DNA of 64,000 nt from Ichthyophis bannanicus. Lineage: Eukaryota; Chordata; Amphibia; Gymnophiona; Ichthyophiidae. This document shows positions 8,649-20,703 of this stretch, one piece after another. Location: positions 154,851,532 through 154,915,531 of the forward strand of contig CM066041.1 of assembly GCA_033557465.1 (NCBI GenBank). The letters are read 5' to 3'. Position 1 is the stretch's first letter, and each line of letters starts with the position of its first letter. A model generated the notes under the pieces. The model was given only the letters and a program-made list of their open reading frames with translations. It made no database searches and was not told the DNA's origin. A program made the translations under genes and the position numbers.

Positions 8649-9212
8649 GTATAAACTATGTTGCAATGATAGAGTAGATCAAATTGGTGGAGGGGTTGCA
8701 CTCTATGTTAAAGAGGGCATTGAGTCACCTAGGATTAAAGTTTCGCAGGTAACAAAAGACACTCCAGAATCTCTATGGATAGATGTTCCATGTAAAAAGC
8801 AGAAGTGACGGCAGTGGGGGGTGTATTACCAACAGCCTGGCAGAATGAACAGATGGATGATGAAATGCTAAAAGAAATCAGGGAAACTAACAAAAGTTAC
8901 AACACAATGATAATGGGTTATTTCAATTACCCTGGCATCGACTGGGTCAATGTCACAGCAGGACATATTAGAGATAATGTTTCTAGATGAACTAAATGAC
9001 TGCTTCTTGGAGCAGCTGGTTCATGAACCAACACAAGGGGAAGCTATTTTGGACCTAGTCCTTAGTGGAACATAGGATATGGTGCAAGATATAAGGGTTT
9101 TGGGGTCACTTGGCAATAGTGATCATAGCATTATCACATTTGATTTAATAAATAGAAGAAAGATGGCAAGGAACTCCACAATACTACATTTTAATTTTCA
9201 AAAGGGAGACTA
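8649..9212 (+). mobile_element. CR1-A LINE endonuclease (right of LTR insertion)
   Basis: The endonuclease resumes after the LTR with the block DQIGGGVALYVKEGIESPRI near 8680. It goes on through DDEMLKEIRETNKSYNTMIM (8855-8915), FNYPGIDWVNVTAGH near 8920-8965, LEQLVHEPTQGEAILDLVLS near 9008-9070 and GNSDHSIITFDLI near 9115. The GDFN box has become GYFN. Frameshifts are present. CR1 homology stops at KGD, about 9212. Confidence 0.88.
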
Positions 9213-9344
9213 AATTAATTCATTCAGCATCTGCTGCCTGAGAGTTAATTCAATCAGTCTCTGCTACTTGAGCAGGAGTTCTGATCCAGCACCAGCAAAG
9301 CTAAGTTTCTAAATTTACTATTTTGGCTAGTTTTGATATAGAAA
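9213..9344. other. Unassigned spacer
   Basis: This is AT-rich sequence between two LINE copies with no coding similarity. TTAATTCATTCAGCATCTGC and TTAATTCAATCAGTCTCTGC form an imperfect tandem repeat of about 35 nt at 9216-9285. Confidence 0.5.
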
Positions 9345-10790
9345 GATAGAAACATAGAAACATGATGACAGAAAAAGACCACATGGCCTATCTAGTCTGT
9401 CCTTCCATATCAACAACTACAACAGTCCACTTTTTACCTTTAGAGATCCTCTGTGTTGGTCCCATGCTTTTTTGAATTCAGTTACTGCCCTCATCTCTAC
9501 CACCTCCACTGGGAGACTATTCCACGGATCCACTACTCTTTCTGTAAAGAAATATTTCCGCATATCACTCCTGAATCTATCTCCCTTCACCCTCATCCCA
9601 TGTCCCCTCGTAGCAGAACTTGCTTTCAATTGAAAGAGGCTCTCTCCCTGAACATTTATGCCACGGAGGTATTTAAACATCTCAATCATATCACCTCTAT
9701 CCCGCCTTTCCTCTAAGGTGTACATATTAAGATCCTTAAGTCTGTCCTCATATGCTTTATAATGAAGCCCATTAATCATTTTAGTAGCAACCCTCTGCAC
9801 CGACTCCATCCTGTTCACATCCTTTTGAAGGTGCGGTCTCCAGAATTGCACACTATACTCCAAATGAGGTCGCACCAAAGACTTATACAGAGGCATTATC
9901 ACCTCCTTTTTTCTGCTAGCCATTCCTCTCCGTATGCACCCAAGCATCCTTCTAGCTTTTGCCGTCGCCTTTTCTACCTGTTTAGCTACTTTAAGATCAT
10001 CAGACACAACCACGCCTAGGTCCCGCTCTTCTTTAGTGGACAAAAGTACTTCACCTCCTATACTGTACTGCTCCCTTGGATTGCTGCAGCCCAAATGCAT
10101 GACCTTACATTTTTTAACATTAAATCCCAGCTGCCAAATTCTAGACCATTCTTCAAGCTTAGCTAGATCCCTCCTCATGTTATCTACACCTTCCTGGGTG
10201 TCTACTCTATTGCAGATTTTGGTATCATCCGCAAAGAGGCAAACCTTACCCGACAGCCCTTCCGCTATATCACTAACAAAGATGTTAAAAAGAATCGGAC
10301 CAAGGACCGATCCCTGGGGCACACCACTGGTAACATCCTTCTCCTCAGAGTGAGCTCCATTTACTTGTACTCTTTGTCGCCTCCCACCCAACCAATTTCT
10401 AACCCAAGCAGTAACTTTAGGGTCCATCCCTAGGGTGCTCAGTTTGTTTATAAGTGTCAAAGGCTTTACTGAAATCTAAATACACCACATCTAGAGCTCT
10501 CCCTCGGTCCAACTCCCTGGTCACCCAGTCAAAGAAATCAATCAGATTTGTCTGACAAGACCTGCCTCTGGTGAATCCATGCTGCCTCGGATCCTGTAAT
10601 CCGCTGGACTCCAGAAACCTCACTATTTTCTCTTTCAGCAGCGTTTCCAATAATTTACTCACCACTGAAGTTAAACTAACCGGCCTGTAGTTTTCAACCA
10701 CATCCTTACTTCCGCTTTTGTGTAAAGGCACCACATGAGCCTCTCTCCAGTCCTTTGGCACCACTCCCGACTCCAACGAGGCATTAAAAA
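9345..10790 (-). mobile_element. CR1-C LINE, RT and C-terminus
   Basis: This is a well-preserved 5'-truncated copy on the minus strand. From 10776 it reads SGVVPKDWREAHVVPLHKSG, ENYRPVSLTSVVSKLLETLL, LQDPRQHGFTRGRSCQTNLI and YLDFSKAFDT. A frameshift occurs near 10455. An uninterrupted 347-codon frame (10460-9417) follows with SGVPQGSVLGPILFNIF, CLFADDTKICN (motif C, FADD) and the CR1 thumb and C-terminal region. The 3' end near 9345 carries the tail ATAGAAACATGATGACAG (reversed). It lacks ORF1 and the endonuclease. Confidence 0.9.
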
Positions 10791-11009
10791 GGTCAGTCTT
10801 GTCAGTCCTTGTCTATTTATTACCTGTTTATATTCTCTTAGATTTGAGGTTGCCCTCAGTTCATAGGTGGTCTGATGGCCAGGGACCCTTAAATTCCCAC
10901 CCACTCACCCCAGGGTTGCATTTGCCTAAATAATCATATAGATTGACATTTGTCCTCCAATTAGGTGTAATACCCACCTTTTCTCCTTGTCCTAGAACTG
11001 CTTTATAAT
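10791..11009. other. Unassigned spacer
   Basis: There is no coding or repeat similarity that I can name between the CR1-C copy and the CR1-B ORF1. It may be ancestral CR1 5' untranslated sequence. Confidence 0.4.
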
Positions 11010-11960
11010 GATCTTAATCAGCATGTTTATATTCAATGAAATAGTTTTGGTGCCTTCATTCTAAGAAGAATCATTTGGAGCCTAAGAGATTGCCCTATAT
11101 GTCTCAAGTTATCTGTCATAAAGAATTGATTCTATTAAGGGAAGAATTAGCTGCAATTAAACATACCTCCTCTAGGGTACAAATTGAAAAAAATCCACCA
11201 CCACTCCCATAAAGAATCAAGCAGCCCAGAACAAATGGATTACAGTGAGCTCTGGTAGATTGTGACCTGTAACATGAAGACACCCTTGCCATCAAGAGAT
11301 ATCCCTGCGTAATGCCTTCTCTGCCTTGGGAAATTTGAGTGCCCAATTAGTGGAAACTGAAGTGCCTTTAAACAAGGTGGTAAATACCCAATCTACTGAT
11401 AATGCAGTAAATATGAAGAAACTATCACAAAAAATTAAACTACTACTACTTGGAGATTCCATCATCAGAGGCACCAACTTGGGAACACAATTCAAAGGGG
11501 AGAAGATGGTCAAATGACTCCCAGGTTCTTCAGCCAGCAGGAAATACAAAGCAAATTGCTGACATTGTTAGTGCAGAAAGTGAGCAGTCCAAAATGATGT
11601 TATCATCCACTTGGGTACAAATGACCTGGCTAGAAACAGTGCCTCTACTGTTGAGAGGGACTTCCAGACTCTGGGAGAGAAAATCAAACCCATTGCTAAC
11701 ACTATAGCATTCTCAGAAGTTCTACCTGTTTTTGGTAAAGGGGTAGAAAGGCTGCATCGCATAATCAACTTTGATACATGGCTCCAAACCTGGTGCAAAC
11801 AAGAAGGATTTAGATATATAGGCGACTGGGAAAATAGATGGAACAAGAAGAGGCTGTGTTGATGGACTACATCTCTCTGTTGCAGGGGAAAGGATCCTAA
11901 GTGAAAATTTCAGGCATTAGTTGACAGGCATTTAAACTAGGAAAGGGGGGGTGGGGTGGT
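11010..11960 (+). pseudogene. CR1-B LINE ORF1 (coiled coil plus SGNH esterase), broken
   Basis: A CPIC-type cysteine pair near 11090 and a helical LREELAAIKH stretch near 11140-11170 are followed by the esterase-like domain of CR1 ORF1. The nucleophile motif is LLLLGDSIIRGTN at about 11440-11478. After a frameshift come VHLGTNDLARN (about 11607-11640), IAFSEVLPVFGKG (about 11705-11742) and a DGLHLSVAGERIL block near 11862-11900. GDS, GTND and DGLHL are the Ser, Asn and Asp/His boxes of SGNH hydrolases. At least two frameshifts split the frame. Confidence 0.75.
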
Positions 11961-12032
11961 GATGGATGTAAAAGAACAAGTTCAGGATGTCACTCCCAGC
12001 AAAAACCTAATAACATTGGAACCAGCTGCAGT

Positions 12033-14643
12033 ATGGACCCACACATCAATGGAAAGTGGGAAGAGGCGTATAAAACAAAAACCATGCAAAATACAGGCAA
12101 GCCGGTCAACAAATGCTGGAAATCATTGAGCACAAATGCTCGAAGCCTAGCCAACAAAGTTCCTGACCTGCAAGTCCTAATGGTGGAAATGGACTTGGAC
12201 ATTGTGGCCATTACAGAAACATGGTTTAACAAGTTGCATGAATGGGATATAGCCATAGCTGGCTATAATCTATTTAGAAGAGATAGAGAGGGTAGAAAAG
12301 GAGGGGGAGTAGCCCTATATGTCAAAAGCAGGGTACATGGGGGAAAAGAAGAAGCGCTGTGGATTGTGTTGGAAAGAAGAGATGGCACTGTCATCCATAC
12401 TGGTGTAGTCTACAGGTCTCCAACTCAAACCGAAGAAATAGATAGTGAATTGATTATTGATATTGCAAAGATAGCCATGAAGGGGGAAGTGATCATGTTG
12501 GGTGACTTTAATCTACTTGATGTGGATTAGTGTATTCCTTCTGCAAATCTGGAAAGAAATGAAAAAGATTGTGATGGAACCGACCTGGAAAAGATCGATG
12601 CTGGATTTAGTACTCACCAAAAGAGATAGCGTGTCGAATATCTGGGTGGGTGCCCATTTGAGCAGCAGCGATCATCACATGGTGTGGTTTGAGATAAAAG
12701 ACAAGGCGGAGTCCAATCACAGCAGGCTCAAAGTCCTAGACTTTAAAAACACTGACTTCAGTACAATGATCAAGTGCCCGAAGGAGGCGTTGGCAGGGTG
12801 GGAGGGGATAAGGAAAGTGGAATTGCAGTGGACTAAACTAAAGGAGGCAATAAAAAGGGCAACAGATACATATGTAAGGAAAGTAAATAAAAACAAGAGG
12901 AAAAGGAAACCTATTTGGTTTTCCAAAGAAGTGGCTGCACAAATAAAGGCAAAAAACACAGCTTTCACAAAATTTAGAAGTTCACAAATAGAGGAACACA
13001 GAAAAGAATACAGGATCAAACTAAAAAAGAGACAAAAAGAGAAATAAGGATAGCAAAATCAAAGGCAGAAGAAAAGATGGCTAATGATGTGAAGTGTGGC
13101 GACAAAACTCTTTTCAGGTATATTCGGGAGAGGAGGAAAATCAAAGGTGGACTTGCAAGACTCGAAAGCCACAAACGGATTTGTGGAAAGTGACATCGAA
13201 AAAGCAAAAATGCTAAATAAATACTTTTGTTCTGTTTTTACTAAAGAAAATCCTGGAGAAAGACCACCTCTGATTTACAAATATACCAATGGGAATGGAG
13301 TAGATACCACACCATTCAAAGAAGATGATGTGTTAGAACAGTTTGCAAAACTGAAAGTGGACAAGGCCATGGGACTGGATGGGATACATCCCAGGATACT
13401 GAAAGAGCTCAGAGTAGTTCTTGCAGGGCCGTTAAAGGATGTTTTTAATAGATCCTTGGAGACAGTAGATGTTCCACAGGACTGGAGAAGGGCTGATGTG
13501 GTACCTCTTCACAAAAGTGATAAAAAGGAAGAAGTGGCAAACTACAGGCCAGTAAGCCTTATCTCGGTGGTGGTAAAAGAAATGGAGGTGCTCCTGAAAG
13601 AGCGAATAGTGGACTTTCTCGAAATAAACAGGTTGCATGATCCGAGGCAACATGGTTTTACCAAAGGACAATCTTGCCAAACAAATTTGACTGGGTGACC
13701 AGAGAACTAGATCAAGGTCATGCGATGGATGTAATTAGCTAGATTTTAGCAAAGCCTTTAATACTGTTCCTCATAAGAGGCTTATCAATAAACTGAATAG
13801 CTTGGGAATGGATCCCAAGGTGTTGAACTGGATCAGAAATTGGCTGACTGAAAGATGACAGAAGGTGATGATTAATGGAACTCACTCAGATGAAAAGAAG
13901 GTGATTAGCGGTGTGCCTCATTGTCAGTCCTGTTCAATGCATTTGTGAGTGATATTGCTGAAGGACTGAATGGAAAAATCTGTCTTTTTGCAGATGACAC
14001 GAAAATTTGCAACAGAGTGGACTCCCCTGAGAGGGTGGACAACACAAGGAAAGATCTACAACGTGAAGAAGTGCAAAGTCATACACTTGGGATACAGAAA
14101 TCCAAAGGAATCATATGTGATAAGGGGCGAGAGGTTGTGTGCAAGGACCAGGAGAAGGATCTCGGAGTGATCATGTCTGAGGATTTCAAGGTGGTGAAAC
14201 AATGTGACAAGTCAGTAGCCAAAGCCAGAAGGATGCAGAGTTGCATACAGAAGCAAATAACCAGCAGAAAGGAGGAGGTATTAATGCCCCTGTATAAGTC
14301 ATTGGTGAGGCCTTGGAGACTTGAAACGGTTCAGAGGAAGGCGATGAAAATGATTTGGAGCCTGTGTCAGATGATGTATGAGAAGAGACTTGAAGAGCTA
14401 AATATGTATATGCTAGAGGAGAGGAGGGACAGGGGAGATATGATACAGAGATTTAAATACTTTAAGGGTATTAATGAACAAACCAACCTTTTTCAAAGAA
14501 GGGGAAACTGCAAAACTACAGGGCATAAAATGAAGCTGCAAGGAGGTAAACTTAAAAGCAATATCAGGAAATACTTTTTCACTGAAAGGGTGGTGGATGC
14601 TTGGAATGCCCTCCCGATGAAGATGGTGGGGCAAATACAGTGA
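12033..14643 (+). pseudogene. CR1-B LINE ORF2 (endonuclease-RT), nearly full length but broken
   Basis: The apurinic-type endonuclease lies at 12033-12690: STNARSLANKVPDLQVLM, ITETWFN, GGGVALYVKSR, EVIMLGDFNL and SSSDHHMVWFEI are readable with one break near 12530. A basic linker follows at 12720-13190. The RT spans 13096-14000 (NYRPVSLISVVVKEMEVLLK, DPRQHGFTKGQSCQTNL, DFSKAFNTVPHKRL, CLFADDTKICN at about 13981-14010). A deletion near 14055 removes part of the thumb, and the C-terminus ends at 14643. The 3' untranslated tail continues to about 14884. At least five stops or shifts mean it cannot be active. Confidence 0.88.
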
Positions 14644-14884
14644 CGGAATTCAAAATGGCATGGGACAGACACAGTGGATTCCTTTATAGAAAAAAGATAA
14701 AATCAAAATAAACGTAACTATTTTTATACTTCAACACACAGAGGTTCTACCCACGGAGCGGTGGGTAGAACCCCAAACAAAGGCATAGAGGGGGGCAGTG
14801 TGTATACTTACTGTAGCCACCTTACTGGGCAGACTAGCTGGACCATACTGGTCTTTATTTGCTGTCATATACTATGTTATTATG
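14644..14884 (+). mobile_element. CR1-B 3' untranslated end
   Basis: This is the tail of the CR1-B copy. It contains a small palindrome GTTCTACCCACGG...CGGTGGGTAGAACCCC (about 14742-14773) and ends in a CATATACTATGTTATTATG-type terminus. Confidence 0.7.
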
Positions 14885-15985
14885 GTGCTTAAGTGTGAAT
14901 GTAGCCCACAGTACAGGAGGATTTGGGAGGAAATCATGGGGCTACGGGAGAATGATTTCTGGACACACATTTCTGAATATATGCATAAAGTGTCAATTTC
15001 TCTGAACCTGGTGGCTGTCCAGCTCAAACTTTTAATGAGGTTATATCTACCCCCCCAACGAGAAACTACTATATAGATGGGTTATGAAATCATCTCCCTT
15101 ATGTTGGCGTGGATGTGGATAATATGAGGACTTTGATCATAAGTGGTGGGGCTGCAGACGTATTCAGACTTTTTGGGCGGAGGTTCAAGGGACGATCAAA
15201 CTATGGGGGGCTCAGATCTCATTTAAGTATGAAATGATGGTCTTAGGGGGTGGAGCCTTGGGGATGAGTCCAAGAATACTAGATATCTTATTAAATGCTT
15301 TTTGCTAGCTGCTAGGTGTGTAATTGCTCGCCACCGGAAGAACTCCTTGCCCCCTTCTAAATCAGAGTAGTTGAGGAAAATCTCAGATATTTATGTCATG
15401 GAAAGACTCACTGCTTTATTAAAAGACAAGACTCTTCACTTTCTAAAGGTTTAGGAGCCTTATATCACCTTTATGAACAAATAGACGGTCTTTACAAGTG
15501 TGGTGGAATAATGCCACAGACACCTGTTGTAAGGTTCTCAAGTCCTGAGGGTTTGGGTTAATATGATCTTTGTCCTTCTTTACATTTGGATAGTTAAAGT
15601 TTAATATAAGAAGAAACATAGATATGGAGTCTGGGGGAGGGAAGGGATGGGCAACTGACTTGGGAAGGGGAGGGGGAAGAGGAGGAGGGAGTTTGATATG
15701 AGTATCTACCATATGTTGTTTCTCTCTTTTGTCTTATCTTTCTTTCCTATTCAGCTCCCTGCTAGGAGGATGCATTTCCTGTGGAGGTTTTTCCCAAATG
15801 CTTGGCTGAAGTCTAATCTTTGTTTTTTTCTTGCAAATGTGTTTCTTCTGTCATTGTGGAGGTTTTTTCAAGGTTTTATTTCTGTTTTTGTATTCCTCTC
15901 TAAATTGCTGGAAATGCATTGGTTTTATCAACAATCAATAAAACGTTTGGAGCAAAACTTACAAAGAAACAAATAGATAAAAAAG
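14885..15985 (+). mobile_element. L1/Tx1 LINE ORF2 C-terminus and 3' UTR
   Basis: It resumes the L1-type ORF2: QYRRIWEEIMGLRENDFW near 14905-14960, HKVSISLNLVAVQLKLLMRL near 14985-15045, and, in shifted frames, LCWRGCG followed by a KWWGC-type block near 15100-15160. The latter is the cysteine/histidine region of L1-clade ORF2. A long T-rich 3' UTR follows and ends with AATCAATAAAACG at about 15933-15946 and an A-rich tail to 15985. The amino-acid order suggests it continues the L1 broken off at 6335, so 6336-14884 would be inserted material. Confidence 0.68.
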
Positions 15986-16024
15986 GCAATGGCAAAAACT
16001 AGAAGGATGCTTGGGTGCATATGG
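15986..16024 (+). mobile_element. CR1-C sliver
   Basis: About 40 nt match the CR1-C block KATAKARRMLGCI (compare 36540-36580). It breaks off on both sides. Confidence 0.6.
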
Positions 16025-16395
16025 TAGAGTTACCAGATGTCCCCGAGTTTCAGGGATTGTCCCCGATTTTAGAACTGTGTCCACGAATCCCACTTATTTG
16101 GCAATGGAGACAGAGGGGATAGAAAAAAATGTTATTTTCAATTTAGTGATTTCAATATGTCAGCTTTTAGAATTGACTCCCGTTATCTTTATAATGTGCA
16201 CAGTACAAGGACAATGCATTACTGTTCATTTCTGTCAATTTATCTGTTTGGAAACAATATTGTTGCTGTCATGGGAGAAATGTGGGGCAGGGTCATGACT
16301 CCTCTTCTTTCATCCACGCATTGTTGCTCAAACCTGGAACTAAGGTATCCCTTCCTCCTTCTCCCCCCCCCCCCCTACACACACACACACGCACA
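16025..16395. other. Unassigned sequence with C-run and (AC)n
   Basis: It starts with GTTACCAGATGTCCCCGAGT and a near repeat GATTGTCCCCGATTTTAGAA, a style seen at ends of some hAT-type DNA elements. No transposase was found. It ends in a run of about 13 C and a short (AC)n. Confidence 0.35.
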
Positions 16396-17443
16396 TTAAA
16401 TCTGGTGAGAGGTCATATGTATGCACTAGGTGCAAAGAGCTCTTTGCTCTCAGGGAACAAGTCCGATCTCTGAAGGCTAGGGTAGTAGAGGAGCTTGGAG
16501 AAGCTGAGGCAGAGACCTAAAGGGATATAGCAGAGAAGTTCCATCTCCAGTCTAGCAGCCTCTCTGCTGCCATGGAAGAGAGAGGTCATGTGAAAGGAAA
16601 ACGTCACCTTGGTGTGGTAGGAAGTAATCCTGTAGCTAGGACCTGCCCTCCAAGTGATGTAATACTCTCTCGCCCATGAGGGAAGGGTTAGGACAGCTGT
16701 TTTAGTTGGCAATTTGATTATTAGGCATGTAGCTAGCTGGGTGGCTGGTGGGCATGAGGATTACCTGGTTATCTCCTTGCCTGGTGAGAAGGTAGCAGAA
16801 CTCACGCAACACATAGATAAGGTTTAAGACAGTGCTGGGGAAGAGCCTGCTGTCTTGGTACATGGTGGTACCAATGACATAGAAAAGCATGGGAAGGAGA
16901 CTCTGGAAGCCAAATTTAGGCTTTTAGGTAGAAAGTTGAAATCCAGAACTTCCAGGGTAGCATTCTCAAAATTGCTTCCTGTTCCACGCACAGGACCCAA
17001 GAGGCAGGGAGAGCTCCAGAGTCTCAATGTGTAGAAGAAATGATGGTGCAAGGAAGAGGGTTTTGGATTTGTTGGGAACTGGGCAGCATTCTTGGGAAAG
17101 AGGGGGGAGGGGGTCTGAAAGGATGAGCTCCATCTTAATCAGGGTGGAACCAGGCTGCTGGCATTAATTTGTAGAAGACCTTTTAAACTAGATAATGGGG
17201 GAGAGCCAACGGTCACCCAAGGTTGCATGGTTTGGAATGATGTATCTTTGAAGGACTCTAGCAAAACAAGGAAGTTAGGACATCCCGATAGAGAGGCTCC
17301 AATAAAGGTAAAAGTAACCCAGGTGTCTTTAAGTAAAAATGAGACAGATTGAAAGATTCTTAATTAAACCTGTCATATGATAGCTAGACTGTTAATATGA
17401 ACAAAAAACAAAACAAACTTTGAAATGTCTGTATGCAAATTCT
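16396..17443 (+). mobile_element. CR1-A LINE ORF1 and start of ORF2
   Basis: The ORF1 remnant reads CTRCKELFALREQVRSLKAR (about 16420-16480), MEERGHVKGKRH (about 16571-16606) and then the esterase boxes in decayed form: VVGNLIIRHVASWVAG near 16700-16745, VLVHGGTNDIEKHGKE near 16855-16900, and VAFSKLLPVPRTGPKRQGEL near 16960-17010. The GTND box is intact. The ORF2 N-terminus follows to 17443, where the RTE insertion begins. It is the 5' part of one CR1-A element that continues at 20704, 22457 and 24571. Confidence 0.82.
17433..17443. repeat. 11-bp target-site duplication of the RTE insertion
   Basis: ATGCAAATTCT at 17433-17443 is repeated exactly at 20704-20714. CR1-A reads through without a gap when one copy is removed. 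Confidence 0.92.
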
Positions 17444-20400
17444 TTTGTTGTTAAGTGCTGTTGAGTCGGTGTCCACTCATGGCGACCCTCTGGATAGTTG
17501 TCCTAAATTGTGTTTGGTCTTAGTCAGGTGGCATATTGTTGACAGATTGGCACCCGTAGCTGCTGTTATTGTATCGATCCATCTCATTGCTGGCCTTCCT
17601 CTTTTGCGTTGACCTTTTACCTTGCCAAGCATGATGTCTTTCTCTAATGATCGCTCTCTTCACATGATGTGTTCAAAGTATGAAAGTTGAAGTCTTGTCA
17701 TCTGAGCTTCTAAAGAAAGCTTAGGTTTGATCTTCTCTAGTACTGAATGGTTTATTCTTCAGGCAGTCCAAGGTATACACAGTATTCACCACCAGCACCA
17801 TAATTCAAAGGCATCAATTTTCTTTCTGTCTCTCTTTTTCACTGTCCAACCTTTGCAACTGAAAATACCATGGCTTGAATGAGTCAAATCTTTGTATGGA
17901 GAGAGACATCTCTGCTCTTGAGAATCTTGTTTAGGTCTTTTATAGGTATTCTGTCATGCATGCATCATCACATTTCTTGACTGCATGTTGTTTCTTTATT
18001 GATAATTGATCCAAGTAGGTTAAAGTTGGCCACGATTTTAATTTCTTCTCTATCAACAATGAATTTATTGATTTTGCCAGATGTCATGATCTTTGTCTTC
18101 TTTACATTAAGGTGCAGGCCCATTTTAAGGCTATATTCCTTGATCTTATTTATTTATTTATTTATATTCTCTTATATACCGCGCTATTCTGCATCAGTGC
18201 GGTTTACATTGAACAAACTGAAATTACATTGAACAGGGCATTATAACTTGGAGATAACTATTTTACAGGGAACATCTTGAGAAACAAATAATTCAGATCA
18301 TCTTCACTTTCAGGCAGTTATGTGGTATCATCAGCATAGTGAAGGATATTGATGAGTCTTCCATCTTCTTCATACAATCCTGTTTCTCTGATGATTTGTT
18401 CTGCACATAAATTAAACAGGTAGGGGGAAAGTATGCAGCCTTGTCATACACCTTTGCTGATTTTAAACCATTCTGTTTCTCCTTGTTCCATTCAAACTGT
18501 TGCTTCTTGATCAATGTGTGCAAGAGAACGATCAGGTGTTCTGGTATACCCATGCTTCTTAATGTGGCCCAGAGTTTCTCATGGTTTACAAGGTAAAAAG
18601 ACTTGCTGTATTCTTTAGTCTTTTCAAGGATCCATCTCACATTTGTGATGATGTCTCTTGTTCCTTGCCCTTTCCTGAACCCTGCTTGCACTTCAGGTAG
18701 TTCTTGTTCCAGGCATGGTTGTAGTCTCTGTTGAATAAGCTTCAGTAGAATCTTGCTGGCATGTGGGATCAGAGCGATTGTGCGATAATTTTCAAAGTCA
18801 GTCACCTTTCTTTAATATTGGTATAAACACAAATCTTTTCTAGTCAGTTGGCCATGATGTTGTTTTTCAAATTTCCTGGCAAAGCCTTGTAAGTACAGTA
18901 ACAGCTGCATCATATTACTGTAATACTTCTATGGGAATGCCGTCAATGCCTGGTGCTTTGTTGTTTAATAAGGCTTTCAATGCTGCTTCAACTTCTTCTT
19001 TCATCACCAATGGTTCCGGATCATAAAGTACAGATTGAAACGGCTGTTGGTCCACTTGATCTTTATCATATAAAAACTCTGTATATTCTTTCCACCTTTT
19101 CTTGATCTTCTCAACATCATTCAACATAGATCCTTGAGCATCTTGTAACATTCCAATTCGAGGCTGGAATTTTTTTTTAACCCTTGCAGCTTAGGAAAAG
19201 CAATCTTGTTCTTCCTCTAATAGTTTCTGCTTCTATTTCCTTGCATGCGTCATTGTAGCACTTTTCCTTGTCCTGTCTTGCTGTACATTGGAAATCTCTT
19301 TTGAGTTCTGTGAGTGCCTCTCTTTCTGCTCTAACTTTAGCTTCTCTGTGTTTCTGGGTAATTTTCTGAGTTTCTTCCGTCATCCATTTTGGCCATTTTT
19401 GCTTTTTCACCTTTTGTAGAGACTTTTCGCTTTCTTCCAACACAACCTTCTTGATGTTATTCCACAACTCTTCTGGAGCTCTGTCATTTGTATCTAAAGC
19501 AGCAAATTGATTTTGCAGGCAGTCTTTAAATTCCAGTGGTATGTTCTCAAGGCCATATTTTGCTACATTCATGAATGGCTTGCTCTTTTTCAACTTTAGC
19601 TTGAGTTTGCATACTGGTAGTTGGTGATCTGCACCACAATCAGCTCCAGGTTTTGTCTTTGTTGATGTTATACAGCTTTTCCATCGTTGACAGATGTAGT
19701 AAATTTGATTTTTGTATAATCCATTGGGTGAAGTACCTATGTATACTCGCTGCTTGTGTTGCTGGAAGAAGGTGTTTGAGATGAATAGATCATTGATCTT
19801 TCAGAATTCTATCAGTCTTTCTCCAGCTTCATTTCTGTTGCCAAGTCCATATTTTCCAACCATGTTGCTTTCTTCTTTGTTGCCAACTTTTGTGTTCCAG
19901 TCACCCATGACTATCAGCATATCCTGTTTGCATGTTCTTTCAATTTCAGCTTGTCCTTGTTCATAGAACTCATCAATTTCATCCTCTTCTGCAGCTGTTG
20001 TTGGGGCATATACTTGAATTATAGTTGTGTTGATGGGCATTCCTTGCAGACAAACAGAAATTAAGCATTCACTGACTGCATTGTATTTCATTACAGTTCT
20101 TGCAAGTATCTTCTTAATTATAAATGCAACACCATTTATTCTTTGACTTTCATTTCCAGCATAGTAGACAATGTGATCATCTGATGCAAAGAGCCCGATG
20201 CCAATCCATTTCAGTTTGTTGACATGCAACAGATCAAGTTGTACACGTTCCATTTCATTCTTGATCACCTCCAACTTCCCTTGGTTCATACTTCGTACAT
20301 TCCATGTCCCAATATGTAAGACATCTTTGCAGCTTCTGACTCTCATTTCATGCGCAGCTACATCAGCAGTCAGACGTCCCAAGGGCTTTGATCCAACCAC

Positions 20401-20703
20401 TTCATAAATGCTGCCTTTACTCTGAAAAGTCTTCAGCTCCTCCCCAGTAGCCAGGTGAGTGCCTTTCAACCTGGGGTCTCATCTTCCAGCACTATAGTAC
20501 AATTTGCTTTGTTGTGACTATCCATTGAAGTTTCATGGCAAGATACAGAAGTAGATGGGTGGTTTGTCTTGGTCTGGCACCTCAGCTGAGACTTGTCCGT
20601 CTTGGGCGACCCTGCCAGTAGTTAAACTATCAATAGCTTAGCCCTCAGCATCACTGATCCACACAAGCCCTCACAGCACGGCAAGCTGCAAACTAAGTGA
20701 GGG
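17444..20703 (-). mobile_element. Full-length RTE-clade LINE (BovB/RTE1-like)
   Basis: This is a complete insertion on the minus strand with an 11-bp duplication. The endonuclease spans 20470-19801: LHIGTWNVRSMNQGKLEVIK, LKWIGIG, VIQVYAPTTAAEEDEIDEFY, MLIVMGDWNTKVGNKE and NEAGERLIEF are typical of RTE. A lysine-rich linker is at 19593-19177. The RT follows in pieces: NKAPGIDGIPIEVLQ near 18955-18915, ENYRTIALIPHASKILLKLI near 18790, VQAGFRKGQGTRDI near 18680 and a YADD box near 18330-18315 in a shifted frame. The 3' end is the GTCGGTGTCCACTCATGGCG-type RTE tail, then GTTGTTGTT. Stops and shifts make it inactive. The roughly 3.26-kb length suits RTE once a 146-bp internal insert is allowed for. 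Confidence 0.88.
18148..18293 (-). mobile_element. L2-type 3' end inserted in the RTE
   Basis: An (ATTT)n run, then TATATACCGCGCTATTCTGC and GCGGTTTACATTGAACA, form the reversed 3' end shared with fragments at 34734, 41470, 52977 and 56290. It separates two parts of the RTE RT, so it came later. Confidence 0.65.
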
